A stretch of 64,000 nt of DNA from the NCBI RefSeq assembly GCF_900099965.1, contig NZ_FNDJ01000003.1, forward strand, positions 602,465 through 666,464, in the 5' to 3' direction. The notes under the pieces were generated by a model that saw only the letters and a program-made list of their open reading frames with translations, searched no databases and was not told the DNA's origin. This DNA comes from Nonomuraea jiangxiensis. Lineage in GTDB: Bacteria > Actinomycetota > Actinomycetes > Streptosporangiales > Streptosporangiaceae. Positions 46,279-61,033 of this stretch are shown here, one piece after another. Positions within the stretch are counted from its first letter, which is position 1, and each line of letters begins with the position of its first letter. Position numbers and translations under genes: made by a program.

Positions 46279-46499
46279 GTTCTACTCCTGTTAGTCGCGC
46301 CGGTTCTCATCTCTGAGCCTGGCGGAACCTGCTGTTGTCTTGTTCCTCCGGCCACAGCCCCGCGGGCCGCTCCACGTGTCTCAGAGCGGCCTGCGGCACC
46401 GCACCGCAGGCGACGCGAGGCCGAGGGTGGCCCCGCGTCCTTGGACGCCGTCATGGGGGCTCTGAGCCCCCACGAGGCGCGGCAAGCAGAGAAGGCGTG
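46279..46499 (-). other. Structured 221-bp spacer between rpsQ and rplN
   Basis: Contains a perfect 7-bp hairpin TGGGGGC-N5-GCCCCCA (46454-46472), 27 bp after the rpsQ stop, and a GGGCCGCTC/GAGCGGCC dyad near 46365-46395. A partial terminator and/or internal promoter is plausible. No gene. Confidence 0.45.
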
Positions 46500-46805
46500 T
46501 TACTTGGCCTTCTCGAGGATCTCCACGACCCTCCACCGCTTGGTGGCGGACAGGGGGCGGGTCTCCATCAGCAGCACGCGGTCGCCGACGCCACAGGCGT
46601 TGGCCTCGTCGTGCGCCTTGTACTTGGTCGTCCGGCGGATGACCTTGCCGTACAGGCGGTGCTTCACGCGGTCCTCGACGGCGACGACGACGGTCTTGTC
46701 CATCTTGTCGCTGACGACCAGGCCCTCGCGGACCTTGCGGAAGTTCCGCCCGTGCTCGGCGGCCTCGGCGGCCTCGGTGGTGCTGGTCTCGGTGGTCTCA
46801 GCCAT
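46500..46805 (-). CDS. rpsQ: 30S ribosomal protein S17
   Basis: A 101-residue 16S rRNA-binding protein. A Thr/Glu/Ala-rich N-terminal extension ([20 protein letters not shown]) precedes the core [63 protein letters not shown] 46805 overlaps the rpmC end by 8 bp. Confidence 0.98.
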   Translation of the reverse strand: MAETTETSTTEAAEAAEHGRNFRKVREGLVVSDKMDKTVVVAVEDRVKHRLYGKVIRRTTKYKAHDEANACGVGDRVLLMETRPLSATKRWRVVEILEKAK

Positions 46806-47034
46806 CGCTCGTCTCCTTCTCAACCGTGATGATGCCGAGCTCCCGCTCACGCATCACGGTGTAGATACGGGCGATCTCGCGGCGGACGGCACGCAGCCGC
46901 CCGTGGCTCTCCAACTGACCGGTCGCCGCCTGGAAGCGGAGGTTGAACAGCTCCTCCTTGGCCTCCTTGAGCTTGCGGACCAGGGTGTCCTGGTCCTCCA
47001 CCCGCAGCTCGCCGGCGGTCAGGCCCTTAGCCAT
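46798..47034 (-). CDS. rpmC: 50S ribosomal protein L29
   Basis: A 78-residue tunnel-exit protein. [63 protein letters not shown] 47034 overlaps the rplP stop by one base (TGATG-type coupling). Confidence 0.97.
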   Translation of the reverse strand: MAKGLTAGELRVEDQDTLVRKLKEAKEELFNLRFQAATGQLESHGRLRAVRREIARIYTVMRERELGIITVEKETSDG

Positions 47035-47453
47035 CACGCCTCACCCACTTCACGCTTAACGATTTTGCACTTCATCGGCAGCTTGTGGATCGCGCGCTGA
47101 AGCGCCTCGCGCGCGACCGGCTCCGCCACGCCGGACAGCTCGAACAGCACGCGCCCGGGCTTGACGTTGGCGATCCACCACTCCGGCGAACCCTTACCGG
47201 AACCCATCCGGGTCTCGGCGGGCTTCTTGGTGAGGGGGCGATCGGGGTAGATGTTGATCCACACCTTGCCGCCACGGCGGATGTGACGGGTCATGGCGAT
47301 ACGGGCCGACTCGATCTGGCGGTTGGTCACGTAGGAGTGCTCAACGGCCTGGATGCCGAACTCGCCGAACACGACCCTGGTGCCGCCCTTGGCGGCGCCG
47401 CTGCGGTCAGGCCGGTGCTGCTTGCGGTGCTTGACCCTGCGCGGGATCAGCAT
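47034..47453 (-). CDS. rplP: 50S ribosomal protein L16
   Basis: A 139-residue protein near the A-site t[86 protein letters not shown] 47453, 2 bp after rpsC. Confidence 0.98.
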   Translation of the reverse strand: MLIPRRVKHRKQHRPDRSGAAKGGTRVVFGEFGIQAVEHSYVTNRQIESARIAMTRHIRRGGKVWINIYPDRPLTKKPAETRMGSGKGSPEWWIANVKPGRVLFELSGVAEPVAREALQRAIHKLPMKCKIVKREVGEA

Positions 47454-47455
47454 GG

Positions 47456-48304
47456 TCAGCTCCCTTCGGCACCCGGCTGCGCGGCCGGGCCGGTCTCGGG
47501 GGCGGTCTGCGCGGCCGCCTCGGTGCGGGGGGCGCGGTCGCCGCGGCCGCCGCCACCGCGACGGGCGCCGCCACCGGCGCCGCCACGACGGGGACGGTCG
47601 CCGCCACCACGACGGTCGTCACGCTCACGGCGCTGGCCGGCGCGAGCGCCCGCGGCAGCCGCCTCGCGCTCGGCGCGGCTGGTCGGAGCCTCGCCCTTGT
47701 AGATCCAGACCTTCACGCCGATCCGGCCGAAGGTGGTACGGGCCTCGTAGAAGCCGTAGTCGATGTCCGCGCGAAGCGTGTGCAGCGGCACGCGGCCCTC
47801 GCGGTAGAACTCCGACCGGGACATCTCCGCGCCGCCCAGACGACCGGAGCACTGGACACGGATGCCCTTGGCGCCGGACTTCATGGCCGACTGCATCGCC
47901 TTGCGCATGGCACGGCGGAACGAGACACGGCTGGACAGCTGCTCGGCCACGCCCTGCGCGACGAGCTGCGCGTCGATCTCGGGGTTCTTGACCTCGAGGA
48001 TGTTGAGCTGGACCTGCTTCTTGGTCAGCTTCTCCAGGTCGCCACGGATGCGGTCCGCCTCGGCGCCGCGCCGGCCGATCACGATGCCGGGACGCGCGGT
48101 GTGGATGTCCACCTGTACGCGGTCCGTGGTGCGCTCGATCTCGACCTTGGAGATGCCGGCCCGCTCCATGCCCTTCTGCAGCATGCGGCGGATCGACACG
48201 TCCTCGGCGACGTACGACTTGTACAGCTTGTCGGCGTACCACCGGCTCTTGAAGTCGGTCGTGATGCCGAGGCGGAACCCGTGCGGGTTAACCTTCTGGC
48301 CCAC
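47456..48304 (-). CDS. rpsC: 30S ribosomal protein S3 with Arg-Gly-rich tail
   Basis: A 282-residue protein at the mRNA entry helicase site. [22 protein letters not shown] domain [60 protein letters not shown]. The last 65 or so residues are low complexity, Arg/Gly then Ala/Glu/Pro ([17 protein letters not shown]). GTG 48304 overlaps the rplV stop by one base. The preceding frame is leader only. Confidence 0.98.
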   Translation of the reverse strand: MGQKVNPHGFRLGITTDFKSRWYADKLYKSYVAEDVSIRRMLQKGMERAGISKVEIERTTDRVQVDIHTARPGIVIGRRGAEADRIRGDLEKLTKKQVQLNILEVKNPEIDAQLVAQGVAEQLSSRVSFRRAMRKAMQSAMKSGAKGIRVQCSGRLGGAEMSRSEFYREGRVPLHTLRADIDYGFYEARTTFGRIGVKVWIYKGEAPTSRAEREAAAAGARAGQRRERDDRRGGGDRPRRGGAGGGARRGGGGRGDRAPRTEAAAQTAPETGPAAQPGAEGS

Positions 48305-48657
48305 TATCGGGTCCTTCCCTTCGGCTCGCGGGATTCCACGATCACAGTGATGTGGCTGGTCCGCTTGTTGATCCGATAGGCGCGACCCTGTGCACGCGGG
48401 CGGAACCGCTTCAGCGTCGGGCCCTCGTCGACCCATGCCCGGCTCACGACGAGCGTGTTCGGGTCGAGGTCGAAGTTGTGCTCGGCATTCGCCATGGCGC
48501 TGCTGAGCACTTTGTAGATCGGCTCGCTCGCCGACTGGGGAGCGAACTGCAGCACGGCCTGCGCCTCCGAAGCGGGCAGCCCGCGAATAAGGTCCACCAC
48601 GCGGCGGGCCTTCATGGGCGTGACGCGGACGAACCGCGCCTGGGCCCTGGCTTCCAT
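48304..48657 (-). CDS. rplV: 50S ribosomal protein L22
   Basis: A 117-residue tunnel protein. [83 protein letters not shown] 48657, 23 bp after rpsS. Confidence 0.98.
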   Translation of the reverse strand: MEARAQARFVRVTPMKARRVVDLIRGLPASEAQAVLQFAPQSASEPIYKVLSSAMANAEHNFDLDPNTLVVSRAWVDEGPTLKRFRPRAQGRAYRINKRTSHITVIVESREPKGRTR

Positions 48658-48680
48658 CGCTTTCTCCTACTTCTGGACGC

Positions 48681-48959
48681 TTACCGCCGGCTGCGGCGGT
48701 CTTCCTTGACGTGGCTGCGGAACGTCCGCGTGGGGGCGAACTCTCCGAGCTTGTGGCCGATCATCGACTCGGTGATGAAGACCGGGACGTGCTTGCGGCC
48801 GTCGTGCACGGCGATCGTGTGCCCGAGCATGTCGGGGACGATCATGGAGCGCCGCGACCACGTCTTGATGACGTTCTTGCTGCCCTTCTCGTTCTGAGCG
48901 TCCACCTTCTTCTGAAGGTGGTCGTCCACGAAAGGACCCTTCTTTAGGCTACGTGGCAT
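48681..48959 (-). CDS. rpsS: 30S ribosomal protein S19
   Basis: A 92-residue head protein. [82 protein letters not shown] 48959, 11 bp after rplB. Confidence 0.98.
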   Translation of the reverse strand: MPRSLKKGPFVDDHLQKKVDAQNEKGSKNVIKTWSRRSMIVPDMLGHTIAVHDGRKHVPVFITESMIGHKLGEFAPTRTFRSHVKEDRRSRR

Positions 48960-48970
48960 TTCGGCTGCTC

Positions 48971-49807
48971 CTACCGCTTCTTCCTCTTGCTCCGGCGCCG
49001 GATGATCAACCGGTCGCTGGCCTTGTTGGCCTGGCGGGTGCGCCCCTCGGGCTTGCCCTTCGGGTTCACCGGGTGGCGACCACCGGAGGTCTTGCCCTCA
49101 CCACCACCGTGCGGGTGGTCGACGGGGTTCATCGCGACACCGCGGACGGTCGGGCGCTTGCCCTTCCACCGCATACGGCCGGCCTTGCCCCAGTTGATGT
49201 TGGCCTGCTCGGCGTTGCCGACCTGACCCACCGCGGCCCGGCAGCGCACGTCGACCATGCGCATTTCACCCGACGGCATACGCAGCGTGGCGTACTGGCC
49301 TTCCTTGGCGAGCAGCTGGATCTGGGCGCCCGCGGAACGGCCCAGCTTGGCGCCGCCGCCCGGACGGAGCTCCACCGCGTGGATGAAGGTACCGGTCGGA
49401 ATGTTGCGCAGCGGCAGGCAGTTGCCCGGCTTGATGTCGGCGGCGGGGCCGTTCTCGATGCGGTCACCCTGCTTGAGGCCCGTCGGCGCGATGATGTAGC
49501 GCTTCTCACCGTCGGCGTAGTGGAGCAGAGCGATGTTGGCGGTACGGTTCGGGTCGTACTCGATGTGAGCGACCTTCGCCGGAATGCCGTCCTTGTCATG
49601 CCTACGGAAGTCAATGATCCGGTAGGCGCGCTTGTGACCGCCGCCCTGGTGGCGTGCGGTGACCCGGCCGTGTACGTTCCGGCCGCCCTTGCTGTGAAGG
49701 GGTGCAAGCAGCGACTTCTCGGGCGTGCTGCGGGTGATCTCGGAGAAGTCCGAGACACTCGATCCGCGGCGACCCGGGGTCGTCGGCTTGTACTTACGGA
49801 TGCCCAT
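48971..49807 (-). CDS. rplB: 50S ribosomal protein L2
   Basis: A 278-residue protein near the peptidyl transferase centre. [80 protein letters not shown] and [20 protein letters not shown] (with the functionally important His). ATG 49807. Separated from rplW by a 101-bp gap, longer than most in the run. Confidence 0.98.
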   Translation of the reverse strand: MGIRKYKPTTPGRRGSSVSDFSEITRSTPEKSLLAPLHSKGGRNVHGRVTARHQGGGHKRAYRIIDFRRHDKDGIPAKVAHIEYDPNRTANIALLHYADGEKRYIIAPTGLKQGDRIENGPAADIKPGNCLPLRNIPTGTFIHAVELRPGGGAKLGRSAGAQIQLLAKEGQYATLRMPSGEMRMVDVRCRAAVGQVGNAEQANINWGKAGRMRWKGKRPTVRGVAMNPVDHPHGGGEGKTSGGRHPVNPKGKPEGRTRQANKASDRLIIRRRSKRKKR

Positions 49808-49908
49808 CTTTTTCGTTCATCCTTCGTCGGTTACATGGGTGAGCCCGCCACACGGAGTGCGGCGGTCTCGACCCCGCGAGCCTTTCGGCCCGCTCACTTC
49901 TCTGGCTG

Positions 49909-50211
49909 CTAGCCGATCTGACCGAAGATGTCGATCCGATCGCCCTCCACCAGGCTCACGATCGCGCGCTTGGTGTCGGGACGCTTGCCGAAACCGGTAC
50001 GAGTCCGCTTGCGCTTGCCCGCCCGGTTGATGGTGTTCACGCTGCTGACCTTGACCCCGAAGATCTGCTCGACAGCGATCTTGACCTGGGTCTTGTTCGC
50101 GGTCTTCCGCACCAGGAACGTGTACTTGTTGAACTCATCGATCAGGCCGTAGCTCTTCTCAGAGACGACCGGCTTGATGATGACGTCGCGCGGGTCGGCG
50201 ATCTTCTCCAT
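49909..50211 (-). CDS. rplW: 50S ribosomal protein L23
   Basis: A 100-residue tunnel-exit protein that docks trigger factor and [66 protein letters not shown] 50211 overlaps the rplD stop by one base. Confidence 0.98.
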   Translation of the reverse strand: MEKIADPRDVIIKPVVSEKSYGLIDEFNKYTFLVRKTANKTQVKIAVEQIFGVKVSSVNTINRAGKRKRTRTGFGKRPDTKRAIVSLVEGDRIDIFGQIG

Positions 50212-50870
50212 CAGGCCTCTTCTCCCTCATTGGACGCCGACCCTGCCGAGAGCCGGGCCACGACCTGGTCGTAGGCCTCCTGCGTGAAAACCACGTCGTC
50301 AGCCACGAGCACGTCGTACGTGTTGAGCTGCCCGGCGTCCAGCAGGTGGACCTCCGGGGCGTTGCGCAGGCTGAGCCACGTCGCCTCGTCGGTCTCGTCG
50401 ACCACGACGAGCACGCGGGCGGCCTGGGTGATCTTGCGCAGGGCCTGCAGCGCGGCCTTGGTCTTGGGGGTGTCCCCCGTGACCAGCGAGCTGACCACGT
50501 GCACGCGCCCGCCGCCGGCCCTGTCGGAGAGGGCGCCACGCAGCGCGGCCGCCTTCATCTTCTTGGGCGTCCGCTGCGAGTAGTCGCGCGGAACCGGACC
50601 GTGGACGGTGCCACCGCCGGTGAACTGCGGCGCGCGGGTCGAGCCCTGGCGGGCGCGGCCGGTGCCCTTCTGGCGGTACGGCTTCTTGCCACCGCCGGAG
50701 ACCTCACCACGGGTCTTGGCCTTGTGCGTGCCCTGCCGGCGAGCGGCGAGCTGGGCCACGACCACCTGGTGGATCAGCGGTACGTTGACCTTGGCGCCGA
50801 AGACGTCTTCCGGCAGGTCGACGGTGCCGGTCTTGGCGCCGCTCGCGTCGAGGACGTCAATGGTGCTCAC
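50211..50870 (-). CDS. rplD: 50S ribosomal protein L4
   Basis: A 219-residue assembly protein, in E. coli also the repressor of the S10 operon. [83 protein letters not shown] 50870 overlaps the rplC end by 4 bp. Confidence 0.98.
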   Translation of the reverse strand: MSTIDVLDASGAKTGTVDLPEDVFGAKVNVPLIHQVVVAQLAARRQGTHKAKTRGEVSGGGKKPYRQKGTGRARQGSTRAPQFTGGGTVHGPVPRDYSQRTPKKMKAAALRGALSDRAGGGRVHVVSSLVTGDTPKTKAALQALRKITQAARVLVVVDETDEATWLSLRNAPEVHLLDAGQLNTYDVLVADDVVFTQEAYDQVVARLSAGSASNEGEEA

Positions 50871-51520
50871 TTGGCAGCCCCCTTCTTGGCAGCGGTGCGA
50901 ACGAGGACCAGACTTCCGTTGGCGCCGGGGATCGCACCCTTGATCAGGATGAGACCGTTCTCGACGTCAACGGAGTGAACCTTGAGGCTCTGCACGGTGG
51001 TGCGGACGTTACCCATCCGGCCAGCCATGCGCAGACCCTTGAAAACGCGGCCCGGGGTGGCGCAGCCACCGATGGAACCCGGCGAACGGTGCTTGCGCTG
51101 CGTACCGTGCGACGCGCCCAGACCACCGAAGCCGTGCCGCTTCATGACACCGGCGAAGCCCTTGCCCTTGCTCTTGCCCGTCACGTCGACGAACTGGCCG
51201 GCCTCGAAGGTGTCGGCCAGCAGCTCCTGGCCCAGGGTGTAGTCGTTCGCGTCGTCGGTGCGGATCTCCGCGAAGTAACGGCGCGGGGTGATGTCGTGCT
51301 TACGCAGGTAGTCGCCGAGCGGCTTGTTGACCTTCCGGGGGTCGACCTGCCCGAAGCCGAGCTGAACGGCGGAGTAGCCGTCCTTCTCGGGAGTGCGGAC
51401 GCGGGTCACCACGCACGGACCGGCCTCCACCACGGTGACCGGGACCATCCGGTTGTCCGCGTCGAAGACCTGGGTCATGCCGAGCTTCTTGCCCAGGACG
51501 CCCTTGATCGTCTTAGCCAT
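50867..51520 (-). CDS. rplC: 50S ribosomal protein L3
   Basis: A 217-residue early-assembly protein. [83 protein letters not shown] 51520, 14 bp after rpsJ. Confidence 0.98.
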   Translation of the reverse strand: MAKTIKGVLGKKLGMTQVFDADNRMVPVTVVEAGPCVVTRVRTPEKDGYSAVQLGFGQVDPRKVNKPLGDYLRKHDITPRRYFAEIRTDDANDYTLGQELLADTFEAGQFVDVTGKSKGKGFAGVMKRHGFGGLGASHGTQRKHRSPGSIGGCATPGRVFKGLRMAGRMGNVRTTVQSLKVHSVDVENGLILIKGAIPGANGSLVLVRTAAKKGAAK

Positions 51521-51534
51521 GTCAGTGCGTTCCC

Positions 51535-51843
51535 TCAGAGCTTGATCGAAATGTCGACACCCGCGGGGAGGTCGAGCCGCATGAGCGAGTCAACCGTCTT
51601 GGGGGTCGGGTCGATGATGTCAATCAGCCGCTTGTGCGTGCGCATCTCGAAGTGCTCGCGGCTGTCCTTGTACTTGTGCGGCGAGCGGATGACGCAGTAC
51701 ACGTTCTTCTCGGTCGGCAGCGGCACCGGGCCCGCGACCTTCGCGCCAGTCCGCGTCACTGTCTCGACGATCTTCTTGGCCGAAGTGTCGATGACCTCGT
51801 GGTCATAGGCCTTAAGCCGGATGCGGATCTTCTGTCCCGCCAT
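51535..51843 (-). CDS. rpsJ: 30S ribosomal protein S10
   Basis: A 102-residue head protein and transcription-antitermination partner (NusE). [83 protein letters not shown] 51843 gives the standard 102 residues. First gene of the S10 run, about 270 bp after tuf. Confidence 0.98.
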   Translation of the reverse strand: MAGQKIRIRLKAYDHEVIDTSAKKIVETVTRTGAKVAGPVPLPTEKNVYCVIRSPHKYKDSREHFEMRTHKRLIDIIDPTPKTVDSLMRLDLPAGVDISIKL

Positions 51844-52115
51844 AGTGGCCTCGGTGTCCTTCGCTGTCGTCTGAAAAAGTATCGTGCGGCCTTGTGCCGC
51901 TGTGTTGCTGCAGGCCAGAGCCTGCGTGACCCCACGAGGCAGACGCAGTGGAGCTGCCTGTTTCTTCCGTGATCCGGCAGTGACTTCGGTCACCGGACCG
52001 AGATCGTCCCGTCAGCCGAAGTGACTGCAGGATCACGGCGCCGGTTCGCAGGGCCTTGTACGCGGATCGGCGGTCGGTCCCAGGTGCGGGGCCGACCGCC
52101 GCCCCGACGGTCCAG
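51844..52115 (-). promoter_or_regulatory. tuf-rpsJ intergenic leader
   Basis: 272 bp holding the tuf terminator (52069-52100) and a probable S10-operon leader. On the minus strand a GCAGGC-N4-GCCTGC hairpin (51910-51925) precedes GATACTTTTTC, and TACTTT could be a -10. No exact L4-type leader structure was recognised. Confidence 0.45.
52069..52100 (-). terminator. Terminator after tuf
   Basis: Nine-bp perfect stem 52069-52077 / 52092-52100 with a partly paired 14-nt loop, 16 bp after the tuf stop. No T run. Confidence 0.65.
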
Positions 52116-53309
52116 CTACTTGATGATCTTCGTGACCCGACCGGCGCCGACGGTACGGCCGCCCTCGCGGATCGCGAACTTCAGACCTTCCTCCATGGCG
52201 ATGGGCTGGATCAGCTCAACGCGCATCTCGGTGTTGTCGCCCGGCATGACCATTTCCGTGCCCTCGGGGAGGTTGACGACGCCGGTGACGTCGGTCGTAC
52301 GGAAGTAGAACTGCGGACGGTAGTTGTTGAAGAACGGCGTGTGGCGGCCGCCCTCGTCCTTGGACAGGATGTAGACCTGGCCGTTGAACTCGGTGTGCGG
52401 GGTGGTCGTGCCCGGCTTGATGATGCACTGGCCGCGCTCGACGTCGTCGCGCTTGATGCCGCGGAGCAGCAGGGCGGCGTTGTCACCGGCGTGACCCTCG
52501 TCGAGCATCTTGTTGAACATCTCGATGCTGGTGACGGTGGTGGTCGTCTTCTCCGGCTTGATGCCGATGATGTCGACCTGCTCGTTGACCTTGACGATGC
52601 CGCGCTCGATACGGCCGGTGACGACCGTGCCGCGACCGGTGATCGAGAAGACGTCCTCGACCGGCATGAGGAACGGCTTGTCCGTCTCACGCGGCGGCTC
52701 GGGCACGTTCTCGTCCACGGCGTTCATGAGCTCGACGATGCTGTCGGCCCACTTCGCGTCACCCTCAAGAGCCTTGAGGGCGGAGACGCGTACGACCGGC
52801 AGGTCGTCGCCGGGGAACTCCTGAGCGGACAGGAGCTCACGGACCTCAAGCTCGACCAGCTCGAGGATCTCCTCGTCGTCGACCATGTCGGCCTTGTTGA
52901 GGGCCACGACGATGTAGGGGACGCCGACCTGGCGGGCCAGGAGGACGTGCTCCTTCGTCTGCGGCATCGGGCCGTCGGTGGCGGCGACCACGAGGATCGC
53001 GCCGTCCATCTGAGCGGCACCGGTGATCATGTTCTTCACGTAGTCGGCGTGACCGGGGCAGTCCACGTGGGCGTAGTGGCGCTTCTCGGTCTGGTACTCG
53101 ACGTGCGCGATGGAGATCGTAATGCCGCGGGCCTTCTCCTCCGGCGCCTTGTCGATCTTGTCGAACGGCGTCGCGGCGTTGAGGTCCGGGTAACGGTCGT
53201 GGAGCACCTTGGTGATCGCCGCGGTCAGCGTGGTCTTGCCGTGGTCGATGTGCCCAATGGTGCCGATGTTCATGTGCGGCTTGTTCCGCTCGAACTTGGC
53301 CTTGCCCAC
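52116..53309 (-). CDS. tuf: Elongation factor Tu
   Basis: A 397-residue GTPase delivering aminoacyl-t[23 protein letters not shown]1 [17 protein letters not shown]3 [15 protein letters not shown]4 [15 protein letters not shown]; domain 2 [19 protein letters not shown]; domain 3 [20 protein letters not shown]. Positions often altered in elfamycin resistance (Gln124-, Gly257-, Gly316- and Ala375-equivalents) look wild type. GTG 53309. It lies downstream of fusA with a 151-bp hairpin-rich gap. Confidence 0.98.
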   Translation of the reverse strand: MGKAKFERNKPHMNIGTIGHIDHGKTTLTAAITKVLHDRYPDLNAATPFDKIDKAPEEKARGITISIAHVEYQTEKRHYAHVDCPGHADYVKNMITGAAQMDGAILVVAATDGPMPQTKEHVLLARQVGVPYIVVALNKADMVDDEEILELVELEVRELLSAQEFPGDDLPVVRVSALKALEGDAKWADSIVELMNAVDENVPEPPRETDKPFLMPVEDVFSITGRGTVVTGRIERGIVKVNEQVDIIGIKPEKTTTTVTSIEMFNKMLDEGHAGDNAALLLRGIKRDDVERGQCIIKPGTTTPHTEFNGQVYILSKDEGGRHTPFFNNYRPQFYFRTTDVTGVVNLPEGTEMVMPGDNTEMRVELIQPIAMEEGLKFAIREGGRTVGAGRVTKIIK

Positions 53310-53460
53310 TGGTTCTCTCCTTAGAGAATCTGACTGACTTTCGTCTACACACTCGGGCCCGGGAACTCCCGAACCCCTTGGCGGTGGGGCGGCTCTCACC
53401 ACCCCACCAGGGACCAGAACTGCAGTCCCGCTCCGATCCCTGGCGGGATCGGACCGGAAA
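53310..53460 (-). other. fusA-tuf spacer with two hairpins
   Basis: Contains a 9-bp stem (53432-53440 / 53445-53453, loop TGGC) directly after the fusA stop and a GGTGGGG/CCCCACC stem (53383-53389 / 53402-53408). These may terminate or attenuate transcription so that tuf is partly expressed from its own promoter, which I could not pinpoint. Confidence 0.5.
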
Positions 53461-55560
<2,100 letters not shown>

Positions 55561-55593
55561 TTCTCTCGCGTCCTCGTCGTCTCGTCGAACCCA

Positions 55594-56064
55594 CTACCAG
55601 CGGTAGTGAGCGAAGGCCTTGTTGGACTCGGCCATCTTGTGGGTGTCCTCGCGCTTCTTCACGCTCGCCCCGAGGCCGTTGCTGGCGTCGAGGAGCTCGT
55701 TCATGAGGCGCTCGGTCATGGTCTTCTCGCGGCGGGCGCGGGAGTACTGCACCAGCCAGCGCAGGGCCAGCGTGGTGCTGCGCGCGGCACGCACCTCGAC
55801 CGGCACCTGGTAGGTCGCGCCACCGACTCGACGGCTGCGGACCTCAAGGGTCGGCTTGACGTTGTCAAGCGCGCGCTTGAGGGTGACGACCGGGTCGTTG
55901 CCCGTCTTCTCCCTGCAACCCTCAAGGGCGCCGTAGACGATTGACTGTGCGATGGAACGCTTGCCGTCCAGCAGCACCTTGTTGATCAGGGCGGTCACCA
56001 GCGGCGAGCTGTAAACCGGGTCAGCCATGAGCTGACGACGGCCAGGAGAACCCTTACGAGGCAT
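55594..56064 (-). CDS. rpsG: 30S ribosomal protein S7
   Basis: A 156-residue head-assembly protein. [80 protein letters not shown], ending [12 protein letters not shown] 56064, 2 bp after rpsL. Confidence 0.98.
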   Translation of the reverse strand: MPRKGSPGRRQLMADPVYSSPLVTALINKVLLDGKRSIAQSIVYGALEGCREKTGNDPVVTLKRALDNVKPTLEVRSRRVGGATYQVPVEVRAARSTTLALRWLVQYSRARREKTMTERLMNELLDASNGLGASVKKREDTHKMAESNKAFAHYRW

Positions 56065-56066
56065 GG

Positions 56067-56441
56067 TTAGCTCTTCTCCTTCTTCGCGCCGTAGCGGCTG
56101 CGGGCCTGCTTGCGGTTGCGGACACCCTGGGTGTCCAGCGAACCGCGGATGATCTTGTAGCGAACACCCGGCAGGTCCTTCACACGACCGCCACGCACGA
56201 GCACGATGGAGTGCTCCTGCAGGTTGTGGCCCACTCCGGGGATGTAGGCCGTGACCTCGATGCCGTTCGTGAGCCGAACGCGGGCCACCTTACGCAGTGC
56301 CGAGTTGGGCTTCTTCGGGGTCGTGGTGTACACGCGCTGGCAGACGCCGCGCCGCTGCGGACTCCCCTTGAGGGCAGGAGTCTTGGTCTTGGCGACCTTG
56401 TCCTGCCGGCCCTTGCGGACCAACTGCTGAATAGTGGGCAC
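56067..56441 (-). CDS. rpsL: 30S ribosomal protein S12
   Basis: A 124-residue decoding-centre protein. [80 protein letters not shown]. The lysines corresponding to Lys43 and Lys88 are unchanged, so no streptomycin-resistance substitution is seen. GTG 56441 has GGAG 5 nt upstream; a GTG two codons earlier is less likely. First gene of the str operon. Confidence 0.98.
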   Translation of the reverse strand: MPTIQQLVRKGRQDKVAKTKTPALKGSPQRRGVCQRVYTTTPKKPNSALRKVARVRLTNGIEVTAYIPGVGHNLQEHSIVLVRGGRVKDLPGVRYKIIRGSLDTQGVRNRKQARSRYGAKKEKS

Positions 56442-56667
56442 TGCCACTCCGTTTCGTGCCTTGGCCGGTGTTACGTCATCAGGTCTTGCGATTCGCAGGT
56501 GCTGCCGGTGTCATGACCTGCTGGTTTTCCCTGTCTCGGCGCCCCCGCGCTCGGGCGTGTCGCGCCATTCACACAGACACATCCGAAAGGGAAACGAGCC
56601 AGGAAGCCGTCCTACGCCGCAATGAGCGCACGGTCGAGGGCCCGCATAGAGACGGGCACGATGTCCA

Positions 56668-56696
56668 AGACTACCCAGGCCCATGCGACACGTCAA
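56668..56696 (-). promoter_or_regulatory. str operon (rpsL) promoter
   Basis: Minus strand: TTGACG (56696-56691), a 17-bp spacer, TAGTCT (56673-56668). Predicted start near 56661, giving a leader of about 220 nt before rpsL. Confidence 0.8.
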
Positions 56697-57083
56697 AACG
56701 GCGCGACAAGGCCAGTCAGCCTTGCCACTCCGGATCGCCGGGGCCTATTTCATCCAGCCCATCTACAGCTCCGCCGCCATGATATCCGCCCTGCACAGCA
56801 TTCCGCACGGAGATCCCGGCACCCGAATCCACCGGATCCGGCCCGGACATTCGGATCGGCCGGGCGTTCCGCCGTTCTCGCTCGCGGCCGAGGGCCCGCC
56901 CCCGGCGACCCGTCGCCGAGCTTTCGCCGGCAGGCCACGACCACGTAACCCGGCCCACAGGGCGTCGTAACGGCGCCTGACCCGCGCGGGGTCAGCGGCC
57001 GTCTCCCTGGAGCGTCCCCGGCCCCGTGCGGCGGCTGGGGCCACCACGGCGCCGCGTAACGGACGGCGGGGTTCACACAGCAG

Positions 57084-57120
57084 CGCGCCCGGGCCCCCCG
57101 AAACGGGAGACCCGGGCGCG
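57084..57120 (-). terminator. Terminator-like hairpin after rpoC
   Basis: Perfect 10-bp stem 57084-57093 / 57111-57120 with an inner CCCG-AAA-CGGG stem, 21 bp after the rpoC stop. No T tract. Consistent with the end of rpoB-rpoC transcription. Confidence 0.7.
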
Positions 57121-57141
57121 TCACAGCGAACTATGAAAGGT

Positions 57142-61017
<3,876 letters not shown>

Positions 61018-61033
61018 TTGTGCGATCTCCCCC

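Larger units (their letters stand above)
56442..57141. other. 700-bp region between rpoC and rpsL
   Basis: Holds the rpsL promoter (56668-56696) with a leader of about 220 nt, and the rpoC terminator hairpin (57084-57120). The rest (56700-57080) is GC-rich without a firm gene. One minus frame (57047 to 56763) has a protein-like stretch TAADPARVRRRYDALWAGLR, but overlapping frames are equally open and no family was recognised. Confidence 0.55.

Noticed and set aside
52116..53309. Elfamycin-type self-resistance in EF-Tu
   Set aside because: Residues at the positions commonly altered (Gln124, Gly257, Gly316, Ala375 equivalents) look wild type.
56067..56441. Streptomycin-resistance substitutions in S12
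   Set aside because: Lysines in [13 protein letters not shown] and GGRVKDLPG are unchanged.
56750..57124. Minus-strand frames between rpoC and rpsL
   Set aside because: Two overlapping frames are equally open, no ribosome site or family match; only one short helical-looking stretch, insufficient for a gene call.
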